DNA of 64,000 bases from Nitrospirota bacterium (GCA_021790195.1 JAJYIF010000010.1:53890-117889), one strand, 5' to 3'; shown: positions 33,787 to 43,461, counted from the stretch's first letter. Notes: generated from the sequence alone by a model not told the origin. Numbers and translations: made by a program.

Positions 33787-35204
33787 GCTGTTACCTCGCC
33801 CTTCAGATCGTAATCATAGGCATCCTTGATTTCGACATTGATAAACTCACCGGCCTTCAACAAGTCCCGGCGCGAAGAACGTGCGGCGCGGCGACGCGGG
33901 GTTTCCCTGGGTTCACCGCTACCGGTTATTGACTCAGTGTCCCCATGTCCCCGTGTCCCCGTGTCATTCTTGATAAGGACCACTCCGTCTATCTCCGGGG
34001 CCTGGGAGGAAAGGCGGGCAACGGCGGCATCTACCCCGACTTCATCCACAATGGCCCTGAGCCTCTTCCCGACAAGGGACATATTCTTCTCAAGTGAGAT
34101 CCGGGACTGGAGCTTCATGATCTTGTCGCGTCTCATCTTCGCGGCCCTCGGAGGGACGCTGCCCTTCAATTTTGCTGCGCGAGTCCCCTCCTCCTTTGAA
34201 TACGTGAAGACGCCCAACCTCTCAAACCGCATCTCCTCGACAAAATTCCTCAGTCCCATAAAATCTTCTTCGCTCTCGCCGGGGAAACCGACCATGAAAG
34301 TCGTCCGGAGCGCTGCATCGGGTACCGCCTCCCGTATCCGCCCAATCAAATTAGTATAAGACCTCCTTGTCCCCGACCGTCCCATCGCCCTAAGTATATC
34401 GTCCTCTGAATGCTGAAGGGGGATATCCAGATACTTGCAGATTTTTTCATTGCCGGCAATTGCCGATATCAGCTTGTCGCTTATCGAAGAAGGGTAGAGA
34501 TAGAGCAGACGCACCCAGAAATCCCCTTCGATAGAGGAGATGTCCTTGATCAGTGCCGGCAGGTCATAGCCTTTGAACTCCCTTCCATAACTCGCCGTGT
34601 CCTGCGCAACGACAACCAGCTCCTTCACGCCCGATCTTATATGCCGTTCGGCGGTTCCCAGGATCTTGTCGGGCTCAAGACTTCTGTATGGTCCTCTTAT
34701 GGAAGGAATCACGCAATATGCGCATCCCCTGCTGCAGCCCTCCGCGATCTTGAGATAAGCATAGCCTACGGACCTGTAAGAAGCGGACGAGGAAACGCAG
34801 GGAACCGGTGACGCAGGGAATCTTTTCCGCCGCTTCGCCGCGTCCCCCCGTCTCCGTTTCACTGTCAGTTTGCAATACTCGACTATCTTGTCCTCTTCGC
34901 CCACTCCCCACACTGCGTCGATTTCCGGAATCTCGTTCGCAAGCTCTTTTCCGTATCTCTTTGCAAGGCAGCCAAAGACGAGCAGCCTCTTGCCTTCTTC
35001 CTTTATGTGCCGCAATTTGAGGATCTCTTCTATCGATTCCCTTTTGGCTTCTTCTATGAAGCCGCAGGTATTGACGAGAACGACCTCAGCGTCCGACGCG
35101 TCGGCCGAATAACGAAAACCCTCCTTCGCCAGGGCCGCAAGGAGGTCCTCACTGTCGACGAGGTTCTTCGGACACCCGAGACTGACCAGCGCGACTTTAG
35201 GCAT
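33783..35204 (-). CDS. rimO: Ribosomal protein S12 methylthiotransferase with two in-frame insertions
   Basis: 473 aa, about 30-40 longer than usual. The UPF0004 domain (LVSLGCPKNLVDSE, NTCGFIEEAKRES, FGCLAKRYG) carries three Cys for one cluster; the radical SAM motif is CSRGCAYC; a TRAM domain ends the protein. It adds a methylthio group to Asp of S12. Two low-complexity Arg-rich stretches (about residues 115-140 and 415-445) interrupt the domain linker and the TRAM region, and are coded by repeat-like DNA. Overlaps DUF2062 by 8 nt and M50 by 4 nt. Confidence 0.93.
   Translation of the reverse strand: MPKVALVSLGCPKNLVDSEDLLAALAKEGFRYSADASDAEVVLVNTCGFIEEAKRESIEEILKLRHIKEEGKRLLVFGCLAKRYGKELANEIPEIDAVWGVGEEDKIVEYCKLTVKRRRGDAAKRRKRFPASPVPCVSSSASYRSVGYAYLKIAEGCSRGCAYCVIPSIRGPYRSLEPDKILGTAERHIRSGVKELVVVAQDTASYGREFKGYDLPALIKDISSIEGDFWVRLLYLYPSSISDKLISAIAGNEKICKYLDIPLQHSEDDILRAMGRSGTRRSYTNLIGRIREAVPDAALRTTFMVGFPGESEEDFMGLRNFVEEMRFERLGVFTYSKEEGTRAAKLKGSVPPRAAKMRRDKIMKLQSRISLEKNMSLVGKRLRAIVDEVGVDAAVARLSSQAPEIDGVVLIKNDTGTRGHGDTESITGSGEPRETPRRRAARSSRRDLLKAGEFINVEIKDAYDYDLKGEVTA
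33868..33965 (-). repeat. Repeat-like insertion in the rimO TRAM region
   Basis: About 98 nt coding NDTGTRGHGDTESITGSGEP and an Arg-rich tail. The DNA shows near-tandem GACACGGGGACACGGGGACA. It separates GVVLIKN from LLKAGEFINVEI, which are adjacent in typical RimO TRAM domains. Confidence 0.55.
34785..34862 (-). repeat. Repeat-like insertion before the rimO radical SAM domain
   Basis: About 78 nt coding KRRRGDAAKRRKRFPASP and following residues, with GGAGACGGGGGGACGCGGCG-type DNA similar in composition and words (ACCGGT, CAGGGAA, ACGCGGCG) to the other rimO insertion. Confidence 0.45.
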
Positions 35205-35625
35205 TCTCCCGCTTCGTCAGACGATAAATAAGAAGATAGCTGACTATCGACGAAACAGTGGCCACGATCGCGGTGCCTACGATAAACGGCATAAGCAAAG
35301 GACTGAAGTCGTGCAGCAGCATAGTGAAGGTTATATGCTTCCAGTCGATGACCGGAAGTATATGGTTCAAGCGCAGGCACTTGGCGCCGAGCCAGGTGCT
35401 GAACGTGTAAATGGGGATTATTGTCCACGGGTTCGTGATATAGACGCCGGCAATCGTAACGACCCTGTTCAATCCGAAGAGATACGCGATGACGATGCCC
35501 AGTACCGTATGGACCCCGAATAGCGGTGACATTCCTATAAAGATTCCAACGGCAAAGGCCATGGATATGCGGTGCGGCGTATCATTAACGCTCAGTATAA
35601 GACTCAGCTTATCCCTTAGCGCCAA
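35197..35625 (-). CDS. DUF2062 membrane protein
   Basis: 142 aa. HRISMAFAVGIFIGMSPLFG, then VHTVLGIVIAYLFGLNRVVT and ITNPWTIIPIYTFSTWLGAK, are the conserved DUF2062 core, with three to four membrane helices. Function is unknown. It overlaps thiL by 10 nt and rimO by 8 nt within the operon. Confidence 0.85.
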   Translation of the reverse strand: MALRDKLSLILSVNDTPHRISMAFAVGIFIGMSPLFGVHTVLGIVIAYLFGLNRVVTIAGVYITNPWTIIPIYTFSTWLGAKCLRLNHILPVIDWKHITFTMLLHDFSPLLMPFIVGTAIVATVSSIVSYLLIYRLTKRENA

Positions 35626-36599
35626 TGCTGATACCCCTCTGGCGAAAAAGATCTCTTCGTCCCGTCTCTTTCCACGACCGTCCTCTCTGAATCGGTAATT
35701 TCACCTATACAGTGAGCGCCAGCAACCCTTCTTTTTGGGGAAGCCGTAAAAAGGATCTCATAATCCTCTCCTCCAGCCGTGGCAAGGAGTTCGGGCTCCA
35801 AATTCAGGAAATATGCCGCCTTCTTCATCTGGGAGGAAATAGGGAGCTGCATCATGTGTATCCTTGCACCCACCCTGCTTTCGTCACAGAGCCTCCAAAG
35901 GTCTATCAGCAACCCATCGCTCACATCGATCATGGCCGTGGCAACGCCGGATATCTTTCCCGGCCTCCTCGCCTCCGGCAGAAGGTGGCGCGTGAGGAGC
36001 GGGCGCATCGTCTCCCATCCAAGCGGCCTATTTGTCCGATCTCCCCGCTCTATGTGAATCGGCTTTTTGATGGCCTTCAATAGTTCAAGACCGCAGGCGG
36101 AGTCGCCGAGATTCCCGGTCACATATATCCTGTCGCCCGGCCTCGCCCCGGAACGGGTCACCGGTTTACGGGCATATCCCACAAGGGTCGCTGAGATTGA
36201 AAGAGCTTTCGAAGAAGAGAGATCACCGCCGATAAGCGCAAGGCGATAACGGCCCATGGCCTTCCGGACACCTTCAAAGAACGATTCCAGCATCTCCTCG
36301 TCGGTGCTTCCAGGAGCGGCAACATCGAGAAGGACAAAGCGCGGCGCGCCTCCCATCGCATAAATGTCGCTCACATTCACCGATACTATTTTGAAACCGA
36401 GCTGAAAGTATGTTGTGAAAGCGAGATCAAAGTGGACCCCTTCGGCCATCATGTCGGTGGTCAGAAGAAGCGGATAATCGCGCGGGACAATTATCGCCGA
36501 ATCGTCGCCGATACCCGCAATCAGGTCCTTTGCGTTGACCCGGAACCTCTCCCTTATCCTCTGAAGAAGCGACAGCTCCCCTGTATCGGCTAACCTCAT
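35616..36599 (-). CDS. thiL: Thiamine-monophosphate kinase
   Basis: 327 aa from the ATG at 36599 (MRLADTGELSLLQRIRERF); the open frame upstream lacks family similarity. GIGDDSAII, LLTTDMMAEGVHFD, VSVNVSDIYAMGGAPR, IGGDLSSSKALSIS and MIDVSDGLLIDL are the ATP/Mg and substrate motifs. It phosphorylates ThMP to ThDP. First gene of the thiL-DUF2062-rimO-M50 overlap series. Confidence 0.95.
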   Translation of the reverse strand: MRLADTGELSLLQRIRERFRVNAKDLIAGIGDDSAIIVPRDYPLLLTTDMMAEGVHFDLAFTTYFQLGFKIVSVNVSDIYAMGGAPRFVLLDVAAPGSTDEEMLESFFEGVRKAMGRYRLALIGGDLSSSKALSISATLVGYARKPVTRSGARPGDRIYVTGNLGDSACGLELLKAIKKPIHIERGDRTNRPLGWETMRPLLTRHLLPEARRPGKISGVATAMIDVSDGLLIDLWRLCDESRVGARIHMMQLPISSQMKKAAYFLNLEPELLATAGGEDYEILFTASPKRRVAGAHCIGEITDSERTVVERDGTKRSFSPEGYQHWR

Positions 36600-36623
36600 A
36601 TCTTTGCCGGAACGTCCAAAATT

Positions 36624-36678
36624 AATCCCCCTTCGATCCATCTGCATAGTCCGCGATAACGGTCGATTAAGGGGGATT
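36624..36678. repeat. Inverted repeat AATCCCCCTT...AAGGGGGATT
   Basis: Perfect 10-bp arms (36624-36633 and 36669-36678) around 35 nt, in the gap between lon and thiL. Arms of this type end many small dispersed elements; it could also form a terminator for lon. Confidence 0.55.
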
Positions 36679-36711
36679 CGAAATCTTTGTTGTGATGGAG
36701 ATCTATGACGG

Positions 36712-39081
36712 CTACTTTCCCTTTTTCCCCTTGTTTGTTTTAAGGGCGACCTTGAGAACATCATCCATCGTATCGGCAAAGATGAATTCCATGTCCTTCT
36801 TTATATATTTCGGGATATCTTCGAGGTCCTTTTTGTTCCTCGAAGGTATAATGACGCGCCTGATACCCATCCTTTTCGCCGCAAGAGTCTTTTCTTTAAG
36901 GCCGCCGATGGGAAGCACTCTTCCTCGAAGCGTCACCTCCCCGGTCATCGCAACGCTCTTGTTCACCGGTTTTGCGGTAAGCGCCGAGGCGATGGCCGTG
37001 GCCATAGTTATTCCCGCAGAGGGGCCGTCCTTGGGAATTGCGCCTGCCGGAACATGGATATGCAAATCGATGCGCGAAAACACATCGTCACCGATCCCGA
37101 GCTTCTTCGCTCTCGAGCGGACATAACTCAAGGCGGCCTGGGCTGATTCCTTCATCACGTCGCCGAGCTGTCCTGTAAGGGTCAGTCCGCCTTTGCCTTT
37201 CATGGTGGTCGCCTCTACATAAATGATATCTCCTCCGGTCTCGGTCCAGGCGAGGCCCGTGGAAACGCCCACTTCGTCTTTCTCCATCTCCTCCTCGGGC
37301 AGGAATTTTGCCACACCGAGAAACTTATGAAGATTGCGGGGGGTAATCATAAACTTCTTCTGCTCGCCTTCCGCTATCCTCTTTGCGACCTTTCTGCAGA
37401 GGTTGGCGATTTCCCTTTCTAGGTTCCTCACCCCGGCCTCGCGCGTGTACTGAGAGATGACCTGCAGAAGCGCAGCATCCGTCATGTCCAGGATCTTCTT
37501 GGTAATGCCGTGCTCTTCCAACTGTTTAGGGACAAGATAGTTCTTGGCTATACCGAGCTTTTCTTCCGCTGTGTAACCGGAAAGATAGATTATCTCCATC
37601 CTGTCCCGCAAGGGGCCCGGGATTGTGTCCACAAGGTTTCCGGTCGTAATAAACATGACTCTCGACAGGTCGAAAGGAACGCCTAGATAGTGGTCGACAA
37701 AGGCGTTGTTCTGTTCAGGGTCCAGGACTTCCAGAAGGGCCGAAGAAGGGTCTCCCCTGAAGTCCATGCCTATCTTGTCCACCTCGTCGAGCATAAAGAC
37801 GGGGTTATTCGTCCCGGCCTGTTTTATTCCCTGGATGATCCTTCCCGGAAGTGCTCCGACATATGTCCTCCTGTGGCCCCGGATCTCGGCCTCGTCCCTC
37901 ACTCCTCCCAGAGACATCCGCACGAATTCCCTGCCGAGGGACCTCGCAATGGACTTTCCGAGAGATGTCTTTCCCACTCCAGGGGGTCCTATAAAGCAGA
38001 GGATGGGTCCCTTCATCTTCTCCTTCAGCTTCCTCACGCTCAGATATTCGAGAATACGCTCTTTCACCTTTTCGAGGTCATAATGGTCTTTATTCAACAC
38101 TTTTTCGGCCGCCCTGATGTCGAGCTTGTCCTTGGTGCCCTTGGACCAAGGGATCTCGACCATCCATTCAAGATAAGTCCTCACGGTTGCGGCCTCCGCG
38201 CTGTCGGGATGCATCTTTGCGAGCCGCTTCAGCTGTTTTTCGGCCTCCTTCATGACCTTCTCGGGCATCTTAGCGTCTTCCACCTTTTTCCTGAACTCGT
38301 TTATCTCTTCCGCCCTCTCATCGATCTCGCCGAGTTCCTTCTGTATGGCCTTCAACTGCTCGCGCAGAAAATATTCCCTCTGTGTCTTGTCGATTTCCCC
38401 CCTCGCCTCTGTCTGGATCTTCTGCTGCACTATCAGCAGTTCTATCTCCCTGCTGAGTATATCGCTCACCCGTTTCAACCTTATGACCGGATCGATGATC
38501 TCGAGCACCTCCTGGGCCTGCTCGGTCTTGAGACCGAGATTGGATGCGACGAGATCCGCAAGCCTGCCCGGATCGTCGAGGTTCTCGACGACCACCATGA
38601 TATCGGGCAGGATCGTTTTCCCGAGGGAAACAACCTTGTCCAATTGCTCCTTGACGGTCCTGATGATAGCCTCCGTCTCTATCGTCATCTCCTCCAATTT
38701 CTGGTCAGTTATCTTTTCGATAGTGGCGCGATAGAAGGGCTCTGTCTGTGTAAAACCGAGTACCCTTGCCTTGCTCACGCCCTGCACCAGGATCTTCACT
38801 CTTCCGTCAGGCAGCTTGAGCATCCTCATTATGATTCCCACGGTGCCGATAGAATACAGGTCATCGGGGGTCGGGTTCTCTATATTCAAGTCCCTCTGTG
38901 TGACCAGCACTACCATCCTGTTCGTATTCAGCGCGTGGTCGATCGATTTTATGGACATCTCCCTGCCCACGAACAAAGGCAGAATCATATAAGGGAAGAC
39001 CACTATGTCCCTGACAGGGAGGACCGGCAGGGAATCGGGAATCTCTATTTCTTTCTCGTCCTTTTTTTCCACTTCAGCCAT
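36712..39081 (-). CDS. lon: ATP-dependent protease Lon
   Basis: 789 aa, standard LonA length. N-terminal substrate domain ([20 protein letters not shown]), long coiled coil, AAA+ module with [15 protein letters not shown] (Walker A), and a C-terminal protease domain with [11 protein letters not shown] (catalytic Ser) and the catalytic Lys in [14 protein letters not shown]. It degrades misfolded and regulatory proteins. Downstream of hsp20 (38-nt gap) on the same strand, a sensible stress pairing. Confidence 0.97.
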   Translation of the reverse strand: MAEVEKKDEKEIEIPDSLPVLPVRDIVVFPYMILPLFVGREMSIKSIDHALNTNRMVVLVTQRDLNIENPTPDDLYSIGTVGIIMRMLKLPDGRVKILVQGVSKARVLGFTQTEPFYRATIEKITDQKLEEMTIETEAIIRTVKEQLDKVVSLGKTILPDIMVVVENLDDPGRLADLVASNLGLKTEQAQEVLEIIDPVIRLKRVSDILSREIELLIVQQKIQTEARGEIDKTQREYFLREQLKAIQKELGEIDERAEEINEFRKKVEDAKMPEKVMKEAEKQLKRLAKMHPDSAEAATVRTYLEWMVEIPWSKGTKDKLDIRAAEKVLNKDHYDLEKVKERILEYLSVRKLKEKMKGPILCFIGPPGVGKTSLGKSIARSLGREFVRMSLGGVRDEAEIRGHRRTYVGALPGRIIQGIKQAGTNNPVFMLDEVDKIGMDFRGDPSSALLEVLDPEQNNAFVDHYLGVPFDLSRVMFITTGNLVDTIPGPLRDRMEIIYLSGYTAEEKLGIAKNYLVPKQLEEHGITKKILDMTDAALLQVISQYTREAGVRNLEREIANLCRKVAKRIAEGEQKKFMITPRNLHKFLGVAKFLPEEEMEKDEVGVSTGLAWTETGGDIIYVEATTMKGKGGLTLTGQLGDVMKESAQAALSYVRSRAKKLGIGDDVFSRIDLHIHVPAGAIPKDGPSAGITMATAIASALTAKPVNKSVAMTGEVTLRGRVLPIGGLKEKTLAAKRMGIRRVIIPSRNKKDLEDIPKYIKKDMEFIFADTMDDVLKVALKTNKGKKGK

Positions 39082-39119
39082 ATTCTATCAAACACTCCCT
39101 CTCTGGGAAACTCGTCCCT

Positions 39120-39485
39120 TTATTTCTCTATCTTTATTTTGATAACCCTGCCGCTGATCTTCGGAAAGGTCAGGGTCACCACCCCATCATTATATGAAGC
39201 CTTGCCTTCGTGCGTTATCACCGGAACCGGGATCTTCACGATCCTCCTGAAACTCTCAAAGCTCCTTTCCATACACAGGTACCTGAACATCTTCTCTTCG
39301 CGTACTTCCTTCTTTATTCCCTCTATTATAATAATATCTTCATATACCTTTATCAGCACGTCTTCGGGATCTATACCCGGAAGGTCGACTTCGAGGACAA
39401 GGTTGCCGTCCGTTTCGTACAGGTCCAGTAACGGAAGAGACCCTGTTGTTTCCCTCTGAAAATAGACCGCGTGCCTGATGGTCAT
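39120..39485 (-). CDS. Small heat-shock protein, Hsp20 family
   Basis: 121 aa alpha-crystallin-domain protein. LVLEVDLPGIDPEDVLIKVY begins the domain, and ASYNDGVVTLTFPKI is the family C-terminal A-x-x-x-x-G-V-L-like motif (GVVTLTFPK). The N-terminal arm is short. It holds unfolding proteins for chaperones or proteases. It is 3 nt downstream of galU and 38 nt upstream of lon. Confidence 0.9.
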   Translation of the reverse strand: MTIRHAVYFQRETTGSLPLLDLYETDGNLVLEVDLPGIDPEDVLIKVYEDIIIIEGIKKEVREEKMFRYLCMERSFESFRRIVKIPVPVITHEGKASYNDGVVTLTFPKISGRVIKIKIEK

Positions 39486-39488
39486 ATA

Positions 39489-40397
39489 CTATCCTCTGGT
39501 CTTCTCGCACCCGTGCAGACCGTCGATTCCGATCCTCTGGGCAATCTCGCGTATATAGGCCTTGAAGGGGCCGGACACCTCGCTGTTCTTCAGCGCCAGG
39601 TCCAGCGTCGCCTTAAGGAACCCTACCTTGTCCCCGGCGTCATACCTCTTCCCGGTGATACGATAGCCGTAAATCGTGCGTTTCCTCAGAAGCGACTTCA
39701 GGGCATCTGTAAGCTGTATCTCACCCCCCGCCCCCGCCTTCTGCCTGTCAAGAATTCTAAAAATATCCGGGGTGAGGATGTACCTTCCTATTATAGCAAG
39801 GTTGGAGGGCGCCTCTTCAGCCTTCGGCTTCTCGACCAGATTACTGATCCTGAAAATCTCTCCTTCCATTACGCCGTCGACGACTCCGTATCTGGAAACC
39901 TCCGACGTCGGCACTTCTTCCAGGGCCACTATCGGGCACTCCACCTCCTCATACACCCTGATCATTTCTTTCAGCAGCGAATAGTCAGGGTCTATCACAT
40001 CGTCGCTCAGAATAACGGCAAATGCCTCATCCTTGACAAAAGGCTTTGCACAAAGTATCGCATGCCCGAGACCGAGCGCGACCCTCTGCCTGATGTATGC
40101 GAAGTTGATATGGCTCAGCTTGTTTATCTCCCTAAGCAGCTTTTCCTTGCCGGTGCTTTTCAGCTTCTCCTCGAGCTCATAGGCGCTGTCAAAATGGTCT
40201 TCAATAGCCCTCTTGTGTTTACCGGTGATAATGATGAAATCTTCTATGCCGCAGTTGATCGCCTCCTCAACTGCATACTGGATCATCGGCTTGTCCACTA
40301 TCGGAAGCATCTCCTTGGGAGATGCCTTAGTAGCGGGCAAAAATCTCGTTCCGAGGCCCGCAGCCGGTAATAATGCCTTTTTTATCTTCCGCTCCAT
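39489..40397 (-). CDS. galU: UTP-glucose-1-phosphate uridylyltransferase
   Basis: 302 aa. ALLPAAGLGTRFLPATKASP with the pyrophosphorylase loop, then EMLPIVDKPMIQYAVEEA and VILSDDVIDPDYSLL (metal-binding) and VEKPKAEEAPSN are diagnostic for GalU. It makes UDP-glucose for surface polysaccharides. Length is standard. First gene of galU-hsp20-lon. Confidence 0.96.
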   Translation of the reverse strand: MERKIKKALLPAAGLGTRFLPATKASPKEMLPIVDKPMIQYAVEEAINCGIEDFIIITGKHKRAIEDHFDSAYELEEKLKSTGKEKLLREINKLSHINFAYIRQRVALGLGHAILCAKPFVKDEAFAVILSDDVIDPDYSLLKEMIRVYEEVECPIVALEEVPTSEVSRYGVVDGVMEGEIFRISNLVEKPKAEEAPSNLAIIGRYILTPDIFRILDRQKAGAGGEIQLTDALKSLLRKRTIYGYRITGKRYDAGDKVGFLKATLDLALKNSEVSGPFKAYIREIAQRIGIDGLHGCEKTRG

Positions 40398-40429
40398 TTT
40401 TTCTACGCCTCCGAAACGCCTTATTCCAG

Positions 40430-40514
40430 TGCCGGAGATCGGACTCGAACCGATACGCGCCTAAGGCGCGAGGGATTTTAAGTCCCTTGCGTCTACCAAT
40501 TCCGCCACTCCGGC
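40430..40514 (-). tRNA. tRNA-Leu (anticodon UAA)
   Basis: 85 nt on the minus strand from GCCGGAG at 40514 to CTCCGGCA at 40430. Acceptor arms pair (GCCGGAG/CTCCGGC). The D-arm TGGCGGAATTGGTAGACGC, the anticodon stem GGGACT-TAA-AATCCC, the long variable arm (CGCGCCTTAGGCGCG) and the T arm CGGTTCGAGTCCG are class II tRNA-Leu. 3' CCA is not encoded. Confidence 0.97.
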
Positions 40515-40598
40515 AATCCATAATTCTAAAGGATTCCGGAATGTTTGGTCAAATGATCCGCTCTACGACGCATGAAAGGATCCTGTCGGGAACAACTG

Positions 40599-41018
40599 TC
40601 AGGACGCCGGAGCAACGCCCCTCTTTTTCAGGAAGATACCAAGTAGTTTGTCTACACTCCTTATATGCTCGATCCACCACTGACTAAGAAAAAAACCGAT
40701 CCGGGCCGCGGCATCTATAGTCAAGCCTGCAGATTCGAGCTCTTTCTTCTCGCCGCGGATCTTCTCTATAAACTGGCTGTGCTTCTGTTTATGCGACAAA
40801 TAGTCCGGATATTCATATTCGAGCATATACCTTTCTTCAAGGCCGAAATGCATAATCGTGTAGTCGTCCAGGAACTTTATCAGATCGCCGATCTCTTCCC
40901 TGCCCTTTCCGCGTTTCATGGCCTCAAGGAGGCCATTTGCCCGGATAAACAGCTCTTTGTGCTGTGAGTCGATCTCCTGAACACCCACCGATAGATCTTC
41001 TGTCCACTGAAGCCGCAA
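40599..41018 (-). CDS. Bacteriohemerythrin
   Basis: 139 aa. LSVGVQEIDSQHKELF (H20), MHFGLEERYMLEYEYPDYLS with H/E ligands, HKQKHSQF and WWIEHIRSVD give the His/Glu/Asp set of a di-iron O2-binding hemerythrin. Single-domain form, probably for oxygen binding or delivery. It stands alone upstream of tRNA-Leu. Confidence 0.93.
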   Translation of the reverse strand: MRLQWTEDLSVGVQEIDSQHKELFIRANGLLEAMKRGKGREEIGDLIKFLDDYTIMHFGLEERYMLEYEYPDYLSHKQKHSQFIEKIRGEKKELESAGLTIDAAARIGFFLSQWWIEHIRSVDKLLGIFLKKRGVAPAS

Positions 41019-41089
41019 ATAGAATTCCCCTCTCAGGAAGCAATCTTTTGATTGATTATATCAATTTCGACGCCGCTTTCAATGGAAGA

Positions 41090-41112
41090 TCCTTGAGTGC
41101 CTCACTCAAGGA
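41090..41112 (-). terminator. Perfect 10-bp hairpin after the PpiC operon
   Basis: TCCTTGAGTG (41090-41099) pairs perfectly with CACTCAAGGA (41103-41112) with a 3-nt loop, 47 nt after the stop of the minus-strand PpiC-TPR gene. No T-tract follows, so strength is uncertain. Confidence 0.5.
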
Positions 41113-41158
41113 GAGGCGAGAAGAGAGCCATAGGGTGACATCATGGAATGTTGGGGCG

Positions 41159-42334
41159 TTATTCACGCACAATCTTGATTGAATCTTCTTTCCTCCTCAA
41201 TTCATCCACCCAATGCCTTACGAACTCTTTAACGGCATCCTCGCCGCCCGGACTGCCCGCAGTCATCCTGTATGAATTGTCCTGGACGGGCTTCAGTATC
41301 AGGAAACCGTCCCTCTTCCAGACAACACTGACCTCTCCCTCTTTCAACCCTTTGACGCTGTCCTTGAGCCAGCCCTGCAGGTCCCTCACCTTCATTGCAG
41401 AAAACGTGACAGAGTCTGAATAAAGTTTGGCTATATCCTTGAAAGACTCGCCCCTTCTTGCGCGTTCCTGCAACGCTGAGGCAAGGGCCACTCTCTTGTT
41501 ACTGCCGGTCCCGGCGTATTTGACAACCAGGACTTCGAGAGACCTCTCTTCAGACATGTTCTCCATCTTCCGGCTGATAAGGTTGCGGATAGCAAGGTAT
41601 CTGCCCGCAAGGTCCGTCTCCTCTGCCGTGAGCTTAAACTTTTCGGCCAGTCCCTTCAATTCTTCCCGTGAGGCGGTTACGTCGGAGCTTCTCGCCTCGT
41701 TGTACAGGACTTCTTCGCTTATAAAGTCCTCAAGGGAATTCCCGCTCAGCCATGCTATCTTCCGGATATCCGCTTTAGTCATGGCAGCCAAGAAACTGCT
41801 CATGAACCCGGAAACCTGAGACTCATCGTATTTCTTGCCTCTGACAATTAAAACAACAGGCTTTCTTTCGGCCGGACTCCCCGCTGCCGTTGCCTTCTCT
41901 TTTGCTGCACTTCCGGTGCCCGTCCCGCTCTTCCCGGCGCTCTGCTTCTCGCTTTCCCTGGCTGTCGCCATTGCCTCTTCCTTATCCACATACCTGACAT
42001 ACGGACTTTCTGGGAATCTCCGCCTGATTTCAGAAAAGACCTTGCGGGCGTCGTCATACGCCCTTAATTGGAGCAAGGATTTTCCGGTCCAGAACAGAGC
42101 AGCGTCCGCGGCTGAACTATCAGGAAACTCCTTAAGAAATTCTCTGAGAGTTCCCGCGGCTTTCTGGGGCCGATACGAAAGGTAATATTCATAGCCCTTA
42201 TTGAAGAGATCGAATTCGCGACGGGAGGCTCCGGCGTCCGCGGCAACAAAAAACGCTGCTCCAAAACAAATAATAACAAGAATCCTGCCGATTGCTCCGG
42301 CTCTCAGTTTATCTTTATCGAAGCCTTTTCCCAT
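41159..42334 (-). CDS. Exported TPR plus PpiC-like protein
   Basis: 391 aa from the ATG at 42334, which gives a basic N-terminus followed by a signal helix (RILVIICFGAAFFVAADAGA); upstream in-frame codons overlap surA heavily. The N-terminal part is TPR-like (YYLSYRPQKAAGTLREFLKE, ALFWTGKSLLQLRAYDDARK), then an Ala/Lys/Ser-rich linker, then a C-terminal PpiC-type domain (VRDLQGWLKDSVKGLKEGEV, VVWKRDGFLILKPVQD). Probable periplasmic chaperone or peptidyl-prolyl isomerase; it overlaps the upstream SurA gene by 31 nt. Confidence 0.75.
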   Translation of the reverse strand: MGKGFDKDKLRAGAIGRILVIICFGAAFFVAADAGASRREFDLFNKGYEYYLSYRPQKAAGTLREFLKEFPDSSAADAALFWTGKSLLQLRAYDDARKVFSEIRRRFPESPYVRYVDKEEAMATARESEKQSAGKSGTGTGSAAKEKATAAGSPAERKPVVLIVRGKKYDESQVSGFMSSFLAAMTKADIRKIAWLSGNSLEDFISEEVLYNEARSSDVTASREELKGLAEKFKLTAEETDLAGRYLAIRNLISRKMENMSEERSLEVLVVKYAGTGSNKRVALASALQERARRGESFKDIAKLYSDSVTFSAMKVRDLQGWLKDSVKGLKEGEVSVVWKRDGFLILKPVQDNSYRMTAGSPGGEDAVKEFVRHWVDELRRKEDSIKIVRE

Positions 42335-43242
42335 AGCGACTTCATCCACCCATTGAATATCTTTTCTCTTCTCTGCTGCCTCAATTGTTTCTCTATATCG
42401 GCCCTCACCTGTTCGAGCGGCTTGACCGACCGCTCCGTCCTGTTGATCAATTTCAATATATATACCCCGTTCTTTACCCACAAAGGTCCGCTGATTTCAC
42501 CTCTCTTCATCGAAAAGACCTTGTTTTCGAGCTGGGGGATAAGGTCTCCCCTTCCGAACTCGCCCAGCCGTCCGCCTTTGTTCCTCAGATCGTCATCATC
42601 GTTCCGGTCCACCAGTAGTTCAAAACTCTCTCCCTGCTCCAACTGCGCGGATATCTTCAATGCCTTGCGTTTCAGGTCGGTGATCTCAGTGACGGTCGCA
42701 TCGTCATTCAACCTGAGGAAGATCGCCTCCAGATCCACCCTGTCCGTACCGGTCATATACTTACCCCTGTTCGCCTCGTAGAAGTCCTTCACCTCTTTGT
42801 CCGTGACGATGACCTTTGAATCCACCTCCGTCTCGATAAGCTTAAGGACCATTAATCTCTCTTTCAAAAGCTTTCTGTAACTGCCCATGTCCATGCCCTC
42901 TCTCTTGATCTGCTTTTCCATCTCCTCCTGCGACATCGAATTGTCCTTTTTGAGCCCTTCGATCATTCTGTCTATCTCAGGATCGCCGATCTCTATCCCT
43001 TTTCTCTTGGCCTCATGGACAAGGACCTTTTCCTCCATCATCTTTTTCAGCACGCCCTCGTCCACGACATCAGGGCTTATTGGCGCGCCGAGGCTTTTCA
43101 GATACCACTGATAATCCAAAAGGGTAATAACTTCGTCATCGACACTTGCTAGGATCTTATTGACAGTGAAGGCATATGACCGGCTCTGGAATTGCAGAAG
43201 GACAGCGAAGATAAACACCGAGGCGAAAATAAACCTCGCCAT
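42304..43242 (-). CDS. SurA-like periplasmic chaperone/PPIase
   Basis: 312 aa from the ATG at 43242 (MARFIFASVF), chosen because GGGG lies 6 nt upstream and it gives a compact signal peptide ending SYAF. The N-domain VNKILASVDDEVITLLDYQW, EMEKQIKREGMDMGSYRKLL and DKEVKDFYEANRGKY match SurA; one PpiC domain follows (GGRLGEFGRGDLIPQLENKV, GPLWVKNGVYILKLINRTER). Escorts outer-membrane proteins. Confidence 0.85.
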   Translation of the reverse strand: MARFIFASVFIFAVLLQFQSRSYAFTVNKILASVDDEVITLLDYQWYLKSLGAPISPDVVDEGVLKKMMEEKVLVHEAKRKGIEIGDPEIDRMIEGLKKDNSMSQEEMEKQIKREGMDMGSYRKLLKERLMVLKLIETEVDSKVIVTDKEVKDFYEANRGKYMTGTDRVDLEAIFLRLNDDATVTEITDLKRKALKISAQLEQGESFELLVDRNDDDDLRNKGGRLGEFGRGDLIPQLENKVFSMKRGEISGPLWVKNGVYILKLINRTERSVKPLEQVRADIEKQLRQQRREKIFNGWMKSLWEKASIKIN

Positions 43243-43362
43243 CGGCACCCCAGCTTTCTTCGCGCCCATGAGTAAAGTCTATCAAAAAGAGGATGAAAAA
43301 ATCTGCCGATGCAATCTATTCTTCCCGTCTGAATCGGCCAGCGAGCGAATACGATAGATATA

Positions 43363-43461
43363 TTAACTCATTACGATAAGAACCCTGTGTCTCAGCGCGT
43401 CCTGCAAGGCCTTCGCCCGCTCAACCGTCACCGGCCAGAGTTCCAGCCTCTTAACCGGCAC
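43363..43461 (-). pseudogene. Possible remnant of an endonuclease V-like gene
   Basis: A 32-codon frame right after the mtaD stop, in the same phase, reads VKRLELWPVTVERAKALQDA then LRHRVLIVMS and stops. WPVTVERAKALQDALRHRV resembles the N-terminal start of endonuclease V (W-x-x-x-x-x-x-A-x-x-x-Q-x-x-L). The rest of such a gene is missing. Too short for a firm call. Confidence 0.3.

Noticed and set aside
37690..39459. 589-codon open frame on the plus strand opposite lon
   Set aside because: It lies antisense to the complete lon and hsp20 genes, is His/Leu-rich without family motifs, and is a codon-bias shadow.
39471..40370. 299-codon plus-strand frame opposite galU
   Set aside because: Antisense shadow; galU is unambiguous.
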